DNA of 64,000 nucleotides from Pseudomonas arcuscaelestis (GTDB taxonomy: Bacteria > Pseudomonadota > Gammaproteobacteria > Pseudomonadales > Pseudomonadaceae), in contig NZ_JACOPV010000008.1 of assembly GCF_016881005.1 (NCBI RefSeq), positions 186,001 through 250,000 of the forward strand, given 5' to 3'. The position numbers and the translations under genes are program-made. Below the pieces are notes generated by a model, which was given only the letters and a program-made list of their open reading frames with translations, did no database searches and was not told where the DNA came from. Position 1 is the first letter of the stretch; every line of letters begins with the position of its first letter. Shown in pieces: positions 17,182 through 26,382 of the stretch.

Positions 17182-18484
17182 TTGGTTGACTCCAGAACTT
17201 GTGTACTACATGGCCATCCGAGTTCTGTAGATCGAGGCGATCCCCTGTGATGGACACGCGGTACCCGGCCAAGAAATCACCTTGACCAACCATGCTTTCA
17301 GCGCCGGTATCGACGACAAAGGCATGTGCTACGCACGTAGGGCAGTTACGTGCTGGTGGGGCTACCGCTTTCACACAGAGTTTCGGCCTTGGAGCGACCT
17401 TGGCCACAGGGGTTGTCACCCGTGGCGAAGGTCGCTGCGCAACAACAGGTTTATGTTTAGGGATGTGAGCCGCTGCCGGCTTAGCGCTTTGGGACTTCGG
17501 CGCCTGTTTAGCTGCTAGCTCTAGCTGCGCCTTAAGGGACTTGATCTCTCCGTCCTTCTTCGCAAGCTGAGCTTCCATCTCTTTCACATTGACCATGCCG
17601 TTGTTCTGACTCGGCTGGTCACCACTATCCGGGTTTTTTGATGAAGTGCTACCCAAAACAGGGTCGCGTTTTTCAGCTGGAGTTTCCGCTGCAATTGGCA
17701 TCGCAGCTGGCGTGGTCGGAATGCTTCCGAACACGTTGCTTGGGTCAGCAGGAGTTGGTGTTTGAACTGGTGCCGGTACCGCCTCGGTACTTCCACCAAA
17801 GGGACTAACCATGTCACCTGCAGGCGTCTCGAGAGATGGTGCTTTACTGACTTCCAGTGGGGGCGGGGTCATCTCAGATGGGGGCACAGGGAAGCCGAAA
17901 CCATCACCAGGTGGTGGTGTTGCTTCACTGGTAACTTTGTTTTGGTCAGGATTCGCCAGCGGTTTTTGGAATGGTCCATCGAGATCGAGCTGATCCAGAG
18001 TCTGACCCACATCGGCATCAGCCTGCGTCCCGCCCCCCAGAGGAGAGGCAGGTTCGGAACTCAACCCACTATCGGGCAGCTGCGGCATGGCCGGCAGATC
18101 GTCGCTCGATTGTGTTGTCGCATTCGCTGTCTGCTCTGCGGGCGGATTGATTGCCTGGTTGTCGGGCATGAAGAAACCGTTCTGCGCCAATACGCCAGCG
18201 CAGACGACGACCGCTAGCAATGCTACCTTTTTCTTGGTCGTCATCCCCTTTTTCGCGGGTGTACCTGGCTGCTCCTGATCTTGCTCATCGATATGGAGGG
18301 GGTCCTCAAGTTCATCGATTAGCGGCCGCGGCTCGCTAGTGATATCTGTAGGCTCCGTGATTGGCGGCTCAGACTCTGCGCCTTGGTCAGGCTTTTTCTT
18401 CTTGCCGGCGGTAAGGCTCGCAGCGCCAGTAGTGATTACGTTGATCAAATCACCCAAGGCACTTGGTTTTTTTGGCTCACTCAT
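17162..18484 (-). CDS. TraP/IcmG-like membrane-anchored periplasmic protein
   Basis: The protein has 440 residues from ATG 18484, 4 nt after the lipoprotein stop; a longer frame to 18568 would overlap that gene. A cytoplasmic, charged N-terminus of about 100 residues is followed by a single helix (KKVALLAVVVCAGVLAQNGFF), then a long Pro/Gln/Thr-rich region. A coiled coil follows (NVKEMEAQLAKKDGEIKSLK) and a small Cys-containing C-terminal domain (FVVDTGAESMVGQGDFLAGY). This architecture recalls TraP/DotF/IcmG proteins of type IV systems, but I see no decisive motif. Its position in the operon supports an envelope-spanning scaffold role. Confidence 0.55.
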   Translation of the reverse strand: MSEPKKPSALGDLINVITTGAASLTAGKKKKPDQGAESEPPITEPTDITSEPRPLIDELEDPLHIDEQDQEQPGTPAKKGMTTKKKVALLAVVVCAGVLAQNGFFMPDNQAINPPAEQTANATTQSSDDLPAMPQLPDSGLSSEPASPLGGGTQADADVGQTLDQLDLDGPFQKPLANPDQNKVTSEATPPPGDGFGFPVPPSEMTPPPLEVSKAPSLETPAGDMVSPFGGSTEAVPAPVQTPTPADPSNVFGSIPTTPAAMPIAAETPAEKRDPVLGSTSSKNPDSGDQPSQNNGMVNVKEMEAQLAKKDGEIKSLKAQLELAAKQAPKSQSAKPAAAHIPKHKPVVAQRPSPRVTTPVAKVAPRPKLCVKAVAPPARNCPTCVAHAFVVDTGAESMVGQGDFLAGYRVSITGDRLDLQNSDGHVVHKFWSQPNGCPSI

Positions 18485-18488
18485 GTTC

Positions 18489-18863
18489 TTAATTTCCGCC
18501 GAGTACAGGAAGGAAGGTTGGGGCCTCTTCGGACCAGCGGCCCGGGGCAATTTGGACGCATTCTTCATGCTCTGGGATCAGCATCCCGTTAACCACACGT
18601 CCAGGAATCTTTACGCCGCATTGGATCTGGGGGGCATCCCAGGTGAACCGGTCGCGCGCGCGCATTTTGCCTTTCATGTCAGTCAGAACCTGGCTGACAC
18701 CCTCGGAATATGCACGGCGCTCTAGCTCAGTCTTGGGCGCGTACATTTCCTTTGTAGGCTTCTCCTCGGTATCAACAATGGTCTCGCGGGGCTCATACTT
18801 TGATGAGCAACCAGCGGTGAGGGCGACGCACAGGAAAGCGGCAGCCTTAAACAACTTGGCCAT
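18489..18863 (-). CDS. Conjugation-associated lipoprotein
   Basis: The protein has 124 residues with a lipobox (LCVALTAGCSSKYEP) placing the lipidated Cys at residue 19. The mature part is about 105 residues, acidic then mixed, with two more Cys (IQCGVKIPGRV and HEECVQIAPGRW). The start overlaps the traC end by 17 nt. It may be a second outer-membrane lipoprotein next to the TraV-like one, by analogy with VirB7-type components. No family is firmly recognised. Confidence 0.6.
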   Translation of the reverse strand: MAKLFKAAAFLCVALTAGCSSKYEPRETIVDTEEKPTKEMYAPKTELERRAYSEGVSQVLTDMKGKMRARDRFTWDAPQIQCGVKIPGRVVNGMLIPEHEECVQIAPGRWSEEAPTFLPVLGGN

Positions 18864-21726
18864 AACGGGCTCCGAAGGGATGAGTTTTTGAAAGTTCGAT
18901 GATCGCCTTCTGGCGCGCGTCGGAAGGTTCGAGTCTTAGTGTTTCCACAAGCTCTTTGGCTTTGAGCTCGCGCATGTTGTAGTCATCGGGGTGAGAGCTA
19001 GCGATCCACAAGGTCATCGGAGCCGAGAACAGCCTGAATACGCCTGAGTAGTAGAGGCTTTGACTGGTGCGCATCCGATAGAACACCTCGGAGTACATCG
19101 GCGGTAGCGATGCGAGTGAGCGCCACAGATCGATTTCCTCATCGGAAAATGCAAGCTCCTCCTTGGCCACGCGGTAATCCGACTCTGAGCAGGCGAGGAA
19201 GAAGTAGTGACTGGTGTTTTCCAGAATGCCGTCCTGGGAGTCGCCACCGCCGCTTGTTTCAGCCTTGATCAGGTTCACGAAGTCCTTAACGGTCTGGCTG
19301 ATCAACAGGCAGCCAGCACCGTAACGACGTAGTTCACGATAGAAGCTGGAAAGCGCTTTGGCCGCGTTCGGGTCGGATAGGGTGGCCCAGGCCTCGTCGA
19401 CCGCTACTACCTTTTTGCGGCTACGCTGCAGCTTGAATTTGCAGTACAGGTCGATCTGGCGGAAAAGGGCCAGCGTTACAACCCCGAGGGCGGGTGACTT
19501 CGACATGCGCTGTGTCTCGAGCACCGTAAAGTCGTTCTCCCAGTCGACATCGAGATATCCATCGAAGATCGCTGCGAACGGCCCGTTCCCGTAGTAAAGC
19601 GTCAGGTTCTCAGCGAGGACCTTACCCTTTTGTTCTTCGAAGTCCGTATCAATGAGGTAAGGGATGAAGTCCCTAAAGCGCGGCTCATCCATCGGCCGTG
19701 TTTCTACCCAGTCACGGTAGAAATCATCAAGGGCCTGGTAGAGAAGGGAGGTAGTGACCTTTGTCAGATTCGACTTTGTCGTTCCTGAGCCGTCGCCGGC
19801 TTCCATCATCATGATCAACATACGAGCAACGAAGAACTTCTCATCAAGCTCAGGTAGCTCGTGCCTGCCGTTCTCGTCCTTTTTGAGAGCGAATGGGTTG
19901 ATACAGATAGGGTCGATAGTGCGACCAGAAACTGGCTCTACAAACGACTCAGTAGTGAGGCGGACGTAGTTGCCGTTCAACACCAAACAGAGGCTTTCGT
20001 ACGAATCGCCTTTGTCGATGATCCAAACCTTAGGTCGGTACTTTACGCGTAGCGCCATCAGAAGGTTGTTGAACGTAAACGACTTGCCCGAACCGGTAGT
20101 CCCACAGATCAGTGAGTGAGCCGTGTTGACATTGTGGCCCCAGAGATCAAGGAAGATAGGCTGGCCAGCTCTGTTGTTCATCAAGATGGCCGGGTCCGCC
20201 ACGCCCTGGTACTCAACAAATAGCGGTGCCATGTGCGACACGCTTTCAGTGAGATGCGGGATGCTTCGTTTGAGCATTTTCATGCTCGTCGTGCGGAAGT
20301 TGAACGGCATGCTGTTTCGAACGACAGCGTCACCCCGGAGCATTTCTTTATGGCCAATGCGCCATAGCCGGCGCTCAAGAGCCATTGCCTGGTCGTCAAT
20401 GATGTCTTTGTTGAACCCCATCAGATTGATGTGGACGGACAGGTCAAAGAACTGCTCTCGGTTGCTGGCGTTTTCCGAGGACACCTTGTTACGCACTGCG
20501 TCCAAGTCGGCACGTTGGCGATCACGAGTTTCGCGGTCACCGACTCGCATAGACTCTTTAGCAGCGATCATTCGGCCGCGAATTGCTAAGCGACTTGCGA
20601 CGACCACGGGACGCGGAATGCTCCAGTTCATGGTCACGAGACTTTCGGACTCGATGCCTGCCATAGCTGTCTGCAGCATGCCAGGGGTGCTGCGAATAGG
20701 TTTGCCCATAACCGATACCGGCCTGATGTAGTAGGGCACGTTACGGTCATGGATGGTCCAGCCATCGGTCTCGGTTTGTACATGCGCGAAGGTTGCGGTT
20801 GCCGCGAGGTTATCGCGTGTCTCCACAATATTCGGGTTGGATAGGGCTTCAAGAATTGGGATGTCGGCCCGGTATTTCGGTGGCTCGATCTCAAAGCTTC
20901 GCACTGGGTTCATCAGGGCATAGTGAAGGTTGAGGTAGCCTTGACCAGTCAGGACTTCAGGATTGAAGTTGTATGTGGCGAGAGCCTGCTCAATCTCAGT
21001 GCAGTGTTGGCCAAAGATCTTTGCATGGCCGTTATAGGAGCGCTCCGCCATTTTATTTGCATCGGCAAGACCTACGGCCGCTAGGCAGGCCTTGACGGTG
21101 TTGTCAAAGAATTTCCCGAAGATGTATTCGGGTTCCCACATGAAAACGATGTAGAAGTCAGAAACGTGGGGGAAGCGGCCCTCCCGGACCTCGCGTTTGA
21201 TCGCTTCAGATGCTGTTGCACGCACGTCTTCGTCAGTTTCATCGCCGAGTTCCGCGAGTGCATCTGCTTTCATCTGGTTGATCGTGGCTTCTGATGCGTC
21301 ACCGAAAAAACCGTTGCTCGACACTGCGGCCTTGAATTGGCGGCTCATAATCGAGCGAGCGATCTCGGCAGCAAATTCGCCTGCTTCAGGGTCAATTTGA
21401 TCCTGGTAAACGCCAAGGATCGATCGGATGTCTCGGTGGGTATGGCGAATATGCTGCCCAGTGCTCCCGGCCGGGTACTTATTCAAGATGTCGGCGAAGC
21501 ACCCCGTAACGTCGAACAGGCCCTCGTTGTTCAGCATCGATGCGTCAATGCCCGAGATCTTCCAGATTTTCGCAAAGCGACCATCCAGGGTATGGAAGTA
21601 GCGCCCTTGGGCTTCATACAGAAACGCATCCGACAGCAGCTGAATCGGCATTCCGCCCTGGTAGTTACGTCGACCTAAGCCTGCCAGCTCTGAGTCGAAG
21701 AGGTGCAAATTCTGCTTCTCAGCCAT
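18847..21726 (-). CDS. traC: TraC/VirB4-family conjugation ATPase
   Basis: The protein has 959 residues. It is the pilus-assembly ATPase at the cytoplasmic face of the inner membrane. Walker A is ICGTTGSGKSFTFNNLL at about residue 550, and Walker B is KVVAVDEAWATLSD at about 775. A VirB4 motif follows (LRRYGAGCLLISQTVKDF). The N-terminal half matches the CagE/TrbE/VirB4 domain in length. F TraC is 875 aa, so this is slightly longer. Its start lies inside the end of the upstream N0-like gene, consistent with coupled translation in one operon. It appears intact. Confidence 0.93.
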   Translation of the reverse strand: MAEKQNLHLFDSELAGLGRRNYQGGMPIQLLSDAFLYEAQGRYFHTLDGRFAKIWKISGIDASMLNNEGLFDVTGCFADILNKYPAGSTGQHIRHTHRDIRSILGVYQDQIDPEAGEFAAEIARSIMSRQFKAAVSSNGFFGDASEATINQMKADALAELGDETDEDVRATASEAIKREVREGRFPHVSDFYIVFMWEPEYIFGKFFDNTVKACLAAVGLADANKMAERSYNGHAKIFGQHCTEIEQALATYNFNPEVLTGQGYLNLHYALMNPVRSFEIEPPKYRADIPILEALSNPNIVETRDNLAATATFAHVQTETDGWTIHDRNVPYYIRPVSVMGKPIRSTPGMLQTAMAGIESESLVTMNWSIPRPVVVASRLAIRGRMIAAKESMRVGDRETRDRQRADLDAVRNKVSSENASNREQFFDLSVHINLMGFNKDIIDDQAMALERRLWRIGHKEMLRGDAVVRNSMPFNFRTTSMKMLKRSIPHLTESVSHMAPLFVEYQGVADPAILMNNRAGQPIFLDLWGHNVNTAHSLICGTTGSGKSFTFNNLLMALRVKYRPKVWIIDKGDSYESLCLVLNGNYVRLTTESFVEPVSGRTIDPICINPFALKKDENGRHELPELDEKFFVARMLIMMMEAGDGSGTTKSNLTKVTTSLLYQALDDFYRDWVETRPMDEPRFRDFIPYLIDTDFEEQKGKVLAENLTLYYGNGPFAAIFDGYLDVDWENDFTVLETQRMSKSPALGVVTLALFRQIDLYCKFKLQRSRKKVVAVDEAWATLSDPNAAKALSSFYRELRRYGAGCLLISQTVKDFVNLIKAETSGGGDSQDGILENTSHYFFLACSESDYRVAKEELAFSDEEIDLWRSLASLPPMYSEVFYRMRTSQSLYYSGVFRLFSAPMTLWIASSHPDDYNMRELKAKELVETLRLEPSDARQKAIIELSKTHPFGARYGQVV

Positions 21727-22207
21727 TGGAAGGTACCTTCTGGGTTGCGGTAATTTTTCGCGCTTCTGGATATACGGTGATCTGAGCCGTGCTTACCCGG
21801 GTTACGTACTCGGCTATGTCACGGAGCGAGTTAGGCGCTGTGTTCAGCAGTACGACCTGGTTCTGGTTGATAGCAGGGTCGAACACCGCGTCGTACCCAC
21901 TTGCCGCGGAAGCGAGCTTGAGAATTTCACCCAAGGTCAGGTTCTGATTTTTGAAAATCTGAGGCCATGGAATCTGGTCAGGGGGTGGCAGCGGGCGCGT
22001 ATCCAGAACGTTCGGCTTCTGGAAAATCTTCCGATACAGATCGACATCCGGCTGGCGCACGGTCAGGTCCTGACCGCTACCCAGGATCAGCTTCTCGTAG
22101 TGCTCACGAATTGCATCCTTGTGTTCCTGGGTGATCCCTTCGGCATTAACCAAAGGGGTGACCAGGAATGCGAGGCTGAGGCCGAAGCCGTTGATTAATT
22201 TGCCCAA
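21719..22207 (-). CDS. Secretin-N0/STN-like periplasmic protein, TTG start
   Basis: The protein has 162 residues. I place the start at TTG 22207 because GGAGG lies 8-9 nt upstream and the next residues form a signal peptide (GKLINGFGLSLAFLVTPLVNA). The ATG-less longer frame would run through traV. The C-terminal 75 residues (LTLGEILKLASAASGYDAVF, then VVLLNTAPNSLRDIAEYVTR) have the beta-alpha-beta pattern of the secretin N0 / STN domain also found in DotD, TcpQ and some VirB7-type lipoproteins. It probably joins the outer-membrane core with TraK, TraB and TraV. This extra component is not standard in the F system. Confidence 0.6.
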   Translation of the reverse strand: MGKLINGFGLSLAFLVTPLVNAEGITQEHKDAIREHYEKLILGSGQDLTVRQPDVDLYRKIFQKPNVLDTRPLPPPDQIPWPQIFKNQNLTLGEILKLASAASGYDAVFDPAINQNQVVLLNTAPNSLRDIAEYVTRVSTAQITVYPEARKITATQKVPSNG

Positions 22208-22518
22208 TCTGCTTCCTCCATGATCACGTAGTCCCACCGGCCGCCGTGCTTCACGCCTGTCTTCTTGTCGGCGTACGGGACCACCCAAACAGGCGCGACA
22301 ACATCAGGGTTTCGGATTGGGTAGTACGGATCACTGGCACCGAGTTCAGGGCGAGCACGGAGGCCTTCGCGAAGCAGGCGGACGGTGTCCTGGCCTCCAG
22401 ACGAGTTCACGGTCTCGTAGATTTGATCCATGGTCGCGCCTTTACGGAATGGCTCATCGTCAGAAGCGCAACCCGTGAGAGCCAGTGCCACAGCGGAAAG
22501 GACAAGAAATTTCTTCAT
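22195..22518 (-). CDS. traV: TraV-like conjugation lipoprotein
   Basis: The protein has 107 residues from ATG 22518. A lipoprotein signal (MKKFLVLSAVALALTGCASD) gives Cys 17. The C-terminal segment (VWVVPYADKKTGVKHGGRWD, then YVIMEEADWAN) matches the conserved end of TraV proteins of SXT/IncA-C type. TraV is the outer-membrane lipoprotein of the TraV-K-B core complex. It follows traB directly, the standard order. It is shorter than F TraV (171 aa). Its last codons overlap the TTG start of the next gene. Confidence 0.72.
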   Translation of the reverse strand: MKKFLVLSAVALALTGCASDDEPFRKGATMDQIYETVNSSGGQDTVRLLREGLRARPELGASDPYYPIRNPDVVAPVWVVPYADKKTGVKHGGRWDYVIMEEADWAN

Positions 22519-22609
22519 GGTCGTTGGCTCGCGATTGGTTCGTGTCGCTTCGGAGATCTGGCGACGCGGAGATCGGCATGGGGAAGTGGAAGTCGTCATT
22601 ACTGCCACC

Positions 22610-24175
22610 TCAAATCAGCGTGTCGTACATCGAAGCGTCGATGTCGAAGGGTTCGAGGGGTTTAACTACATCGATCGGCTGTGTGGTGATGAAGCGCAAA
22701 CGGATGCCTGGCTCTACCAGCACGGTATCAACCGCCGCGTCTGCTTCTGCTTCAAAGCGGTCACTGATCTTTTGGAACATAGCGCCAATGCCCTGTGAAA
22801 CTGCTGCTTTGGTGGCATCTCCAGTGAGTTGGCTAGTGGCGCTGGACGTTCCGTTCTGCACGGAGCTGGTATTGGTGAACTCTGCCGAACTCAGAGTCGT
22901 CGCATATGCAGCAGCTGCAGCCGCGGCGGATTGGAGGGCCAGGGTACGGCCTGAGGCCTTGTCCAGCTTCCCGTAAACGTTCGCTTCGTTATCGCGCATA
23001 TCTACGATGTAACCGCTAGCTGTAACCATCTGAGCGCCACCAGAGGCATCCCAGTAGCTCATTCGCTCTACCTTGATGGTTGCTCGGCCGGTTGAGGAGG
23101 ACGAGGTTCTCTCCCCCGAACACAAGCCCATCAAGTGCGCTGTACCGACATCGCGGACTACGCCATTGGGCCCGTGGAAGATGCCGTGAATTGGGAGCAC
23201 AACAGGTCGTGCAGGGATCTTGTTGCCGTCGGATGCACCGGGTGCATTCGCGCCAATTGGGCAACTGACGCCGTGGAGTGTCGTGACTTCAACAAACGAG
23301 AAGCCTTCGATCGTGTATTTACCTTCGGCCTTTTTCTTTGCCGCGGCTTGCTCAGGTGTTAATGCAACGGGTTGAGCAGCGGGTTGAGCAGCCGGTTGCG
23401 GCGCGCCTTGAAAAGCTTGCTGATTGGTTGCCGGCTGCCCATACACATCGTTGAACTGAGCGTTGAGGTTCCCGTTTGCGGCGTGGGCGTTTTGGTTATT
23501 CGCGCCTGGTGCCGACATGTCGGCGAACAGGGACGATTCTGACTGGGTACCTGGGCCGCCACCGCTGTCGCCTTGGAAAGTTGTCCGGGCCTGGATTGAT
23601 GGGGTCAGAACGATGTAGTTCGGTCCGTATGGGTTCGGCGGCGGTACAGGAGCGCTGGATGGGCCAGTGGCCGGCCCTAGATCAAGATCACCATCAAACG
23701 ACAGGCCGCCCGAAGGCACCTTCATCCCTGGTACGTCAGGAAAGCTATTGGTTGAAGTGTCCTTCTTGTTTATCGCGGCATAGAGATCGTCCACGCCTTT
23801 CTTTCTCAGATCGGCGATCTCTTCGCTAAGCGCGCGCGTTTGAGCGTTGTTTTGCTGCTGCATCTCGCGCATCTGCTGGTCACGAGCTTTATCGCTCTTG
23901 AGCCGGTCGTTCTGTGCGCGGGCGGCATCAGCCTTCATTGCCTCAAGCTGTTTGCTGAATTGGACGAGGGCAGCATCCGCATCTTGGCCAGTGATCTGGT
24001 TAACGCCCGTAGGGCCCGCATCGATGGGGGCAGGGGCCTGCACCCCAGCTACCGGTTTTTCAGAGGATTTGGTTTCCGTCCACTTGCCAAAGAGGAACAT
24101 GCCCCCACCGATGGCCGCGAAGATCCAGATAAGCTTTTTGTTCGGCCCTGATGGGCTTGGTGGGTTAGCACTCAT
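22610..24175 (-). CDS. traB: TraB (VirB10-family) core-complex protein
   Basis: The protein has 521 residues. It spans the envelope as the scaffold of the transfer channel. An N-terminal helix (KLIWIFAAIGGGMFLFGKW) anchors it in the inner membrane. A coiled coil follows at about residues 85-125, then a Pro/Gln/Ala-rich linker. The C-terminal beta-barrel region contains the VirB10/TrbI hallmarks VLPIHGIFHGPNGVVRD and a long Ala-rich antenna-like helix (ALQSAAAAAAAYATTL). The start overlaps the traK stop as ATGA. Length is close to F TraB (475). Confidence 0.88.
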   Translation of the reverse strand: MSANPPSPSGPNKKLIWIFAAIGGGMFLFGKWTETKSSEKPVAGVQAPAPIDAGPTGVNQITGQDADAALVQFSKQLEAMKADAARAQNDRLKSDKARDQQMREMQQQNNAQTRALSEEIADLRKKGVDDLYAAINKKDTSTNSFPDVPGMKVPSGGLSFDGDLDLGPATGPSSAPVPPPNPYGPNYIVLTPSIQARTTFQGDSGGGPGTQSESSLFADMSAPGANNQNAHAANGNLNAQFNDVYGQPATNQQAFQGAPQPAAQPAAQPVALTPEQAAAKKKAEGKYTIEGFSFVEVTTLHGVSCPIGANAPGASDGNKIPARPVVLPIHGIFHGPNGVVRDVGTAHLMGLCSGERTSSSSTGRATIKVERMSYWDASGGAQMVTASGYIVDMRDNEANVYGKLDKASGRTLALQSAAAAAAAYATTLSSAEFTNTSSVQNGTSSATSQLTGDATKAAVSQGIGAMFQKISDRFEAEADAAVDTVLVEPGIRLRFITTQPIDVVKPLEPFDIDASMYDTLI

Positions 24176-24966
24176 TTGCTCTTCTCCGACACGATGAAGA
24201 GCAGCCCGCGGTGGGAGTCCCCGTAGATCTCGGAAATGTATTCAGGGGATGGGCCCAATACACGAGAGGATGGCAACATGGAAACCTGCCGGGCAATACC
24301 GATGGACTCCCGAACGGCTTTGTTTGAATAGTCGATTTGGTCGATCGCAACTTTGAATGCGGTACGACCTCGGTTGACTACTTCGTAAGTGGTGCCAGTG
24401 TATTTTGGTCCAACCAGTTGGGACTGGAGTGAGAACTCAACAGACCCTTGACGGAATACCACGCGTTGCTGTTTTGTGAGCTTTGAAAAGTTGTTCTTGC
24501 GATAGCCATTGGGTACGGTGCCGTCGAACATATAGTTCATTAGACCCTTGACATGGCCCTTACCATTCCGCTCAAGCTGAGATCGATCAACAGGAGCTTG
24601 GAGTTCAATTGATACCTGACTATCTGCGCAACCTGGGCGTGTAATCAGGTTGATCAAGTAGGATTGTCCAGAGGCCCCGTCAACAGTTACCAATCCGACG
24701 TACTGTGTGTCCAAGCTATTGAACGCGAGCTTGTTCTTGATCGGCGTTGGATACAATTCAAGTCCGTCTGGACGCTCGCGGTTGACACCCTGCAGATATG
24801 ATTCTGGAAAGATCACTTCTGCACGTTGGGTGTCATTCGAGATGTATACGTCAACAGGTGAGTTTTCATACACAACAGAGCGTGGGGAACGGTTGCATTC
24901 CTCAACTGCAAAAACGGGTGTAGCAAGGACTGCGGCAACCATCGCAGCCAGAATGGTTTTTTTCAC
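24172..24966 (-). CDS. traK: TraK-like secretin-type core-complex protein
   Basis: The protein has 264 residues and starts at GTG 24966, overlapping the traE stop (GTGA). A signal peptide (KKTILAAMVAAVLATPVFA) is followed by a beta-rich periplasmic protein, as in TraK (242 aa in F; VirB9 analogue). TraK forms the outer-membrane core ring with TraB and TraV. The C-terminal half has the typical YEVVNRGRTAFKVAIDQIDY segment. The order L-E-K-B-V matches F and SXT systems. Confidence 0.85.
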   Translation of the reverse strand: MKKTILAAMVAAVLATPVFAVEECNRSPRSVVYENSPVDVYISNDTQRAEVIFPESYLQGVNRERPDGLELYPTPIKNKLAFNSLDTQYVGLVTVDGASGQSYLINLITRPGCADSQVSIELQAPVDRSQLERNGKGHVKGLMNYMFDGTVPNGYRKNNFSKLTKQQRVVFRQGSVEFSLQSQLVGPKYTGTTYEVVNRGRTAFKVAIDQIDYSNKAVRESIGIARQVSMLPSSRVLGPSPEYISEIYGDSHRGLLFIVSEKSK

Positions 24967-25595
24967 TGCGTGATCTCCTGAGTCTGCATATCGTCAGCGA
25001 CGATGGCCCACTCGAAGTGTTTGGACGGCTTAACTGGCTTGAGCAAAATCTTTACGTTGAACTTGGCCTTGCCAAATACGGTGTTCAGCGTCGCGCGGTA
25101 GCGTTGGGCTTGAAACGAAACGATGTAGCCTTGGGGCGAGGTTTCATACTTGTATGGCGAAGTCCGTACGAAAACCTGCGTGATTTGCTGCTGAGCAGAT
25201 TGCTTGGCAACCAGCTTCAAAGGCTCTTCCTGCACGGCCCGCAGTCGTGGCGACATCAGTCGTAATGCCTCATTCGCATTGGTGAATGAGGATTCAGGGG
25301 TGAAGTTGTAGAAGTTATCCAGGAATACAGCGGTGAACGCTGCAATATGGCGCTCAGGGATTTCATTCTCGCTGATGAAAATGCCTTCAGCGTTAGGGTA
25401 GCCATACATTACGCGCTTGCCCTGGAGCTCTACGTTAGTTCTTTGCAGCTCAATGTTTACGTTGATCAGGAATGCGATTACAGCAGACAGCACGAGCGAG
25501 ACAGCGATGAATGCAACGCTGATTCTGTTCGAAGATAATTCCCCCCGGCCGAGGAGGTTAAAGTATCGAAGTGGTACCCCGTATTTCTCACTCAT
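24963..25595 (-). CDS. traE: TraE-like conjugation protein
   Basis: The protein has 210 residues from ATG 25595 (MSEKYGVPLRYFNLLG), which lies 2 nt after the traL stop. A longer frame to 25823 would run through traL and is rejected. One membrane helix lies at residues 24-45 (ISVAFIAVSLVLSAVIAFLI), then a periplasmic NTF2-like domain as in TraE/VirB8. TraE links the inner-membrane platform to pilus assembly. Length agrees with F TraE (188). Confidence 0.87.
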   Translation of the reverse strand: MSEKYGVPLRYFNLLGRGELSSNRISVAFIAVSLVLSAVIAFLINVNIELQRTNVELQGKRVMYGYPNAEGIFISENEIPERHIAAFTAVFLDNFYNFTPESSFTNANEALRLMSPRLRAVQEEPLKLVAKQSAQQQITQVFVRTSPYKYETSPQGYIVSFQAQRYRATLNTVFGKAKFNVKILLKPVKPSKHFEWAIVADDMQTQEITQ

Positions 25596-25597
25596 TC

Positions 25598-25981
25598 TTA
25601 TGGCTCGTATCGGTTGCAATAGGTTGGGGAGGGCAGGAGTCCAACTTCTAGCCAAAGATTGGTTAAGAACCTGTTCATAAATCGGGCAATCTTTTTCATC
25701 GCTGGATACATCTCGGCAAGCTCGCCGTTTTCGAGCTGACCCATCCACACACTCAAGCGAAGTACCATGTGCCCCGGGGGGGTGTTCATAGTGAGTCGCT
25801 TGTAGAGCCACAAGCAGAAGCAACCGATCGCAAATGCATAAAACGGGTCGTCCATGAACTGGTTTGCGATCGCCATCGGGAGCATCCAGAACAGAAGGTC
25901 TTCTTTTTCGACTCCACCAAAGTTCAATGGAGAAGTTGCATATGCGTAGGTATCGCTGTCTGCTGTGGTTCTAAAGTGCAT
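25598..25981 (-). CDS. traL: TraL-like conjugation protein
   Basis: The protein has 127 residues. A polar N-terminus is followed by two closely spaced hydrophobic stretches (LLFWMLPMAIANQFM and FYAFAIGCFCLWLYKRL), like TraL/VirB3 proteins (about 91-100 aa), which are inner-membrane partners of the TraC ATPase. A C-terminal amphipathic tail is somewhat longer than in F. It lies between the pilin-like gene and traE, its canonical place. Confidence 0.82.
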   Translation of the reverse strand: MHFRTTADSDTYAYATSPLNFGGVEKEDLLFWMLPMAIANQFMDDPFYAFAIGCFCLWLYKRLTMNTPPGHMVLRLSVWMGQLENGELAEMYPAMKKIARFMNRFLTNLWLEVGLLPSPTYCNRYEP

Positions 25982-25997
25982 TTGTGAGCTCGTCTCG

Positions 25998-26378
25998 TCA
26001 GGTGGTAGCGAAGTCGGCGAAGCCAGCCCAGCTAGCTACTTGCGTGATTGCTTTCTCACCAAACAGGCAGACAAGGAAGACGCAAACGGGGATCCACCAC
26101 CACTTCCCCCCCATGAAGAAGATGGAGAAGAGCAGGCAACCGATAGAGATCCAGAGACCCCAGCCGGCAGCGGTTTTCCACCAACCTTGCAAACTGGCGT
26201 TGGTGTTTTTCGTCAGGGTCGAATCCGGGCCGAACTGGCCGTTCCACGACGTATCAGCGGCGTGTGCCAACTCCGGAATGAGGAATAAGGCGGCCACGGC
26301 AAGCAGCAAAAACATGCTGACCATGAACCGCCTCATTTCCTCCAGGCGTAGTGATGGGGTGAATCCATTGACGGTCAT
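25998..26378 (-). CDS. Putative conjugative pilin precursor (TraA-like)
   Basis: The protein has 126 residues from ATG 26378, with GGAG 9 nt upstream; the longer frame to 26423 overlaps the previous gene. A long leader (MRRFMVSMFLLLAVAALFLI, then PELAHA) suggests cleavage before ADTSW, leaving about 86 residues. The mature part has two hydrophobic segments (GLWISIGCLLFSIFFMGG and WWIPVCVFLVCLFG) split by a short loop, the fold of F-type pilins. It stands directly before traL, the normal place for traA. Sequence similarity to named pilins is not evident, so the call rests on architecture and order. Confidence 0.68.
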   Translation of the reverse strand: MTVNGFTPSLRLEEMRRFMVSMFLLLAVAALFLIPELAHAADTSWNGQFGPDSTLTKNTNASLQGWWKTAAGWGLWISIGCLLFSIFFMGGKWWWIPVCVFLVCLFGEKAITQVASWAGFADFATT

Positions 26379-26382
26379 CGTC

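Noticed and set aside
25596..25823. 76-residue N-terminal extension of TraE
   Set aside because: It runs through traL in another frame; ATG 25595 directly follows the traL stop.
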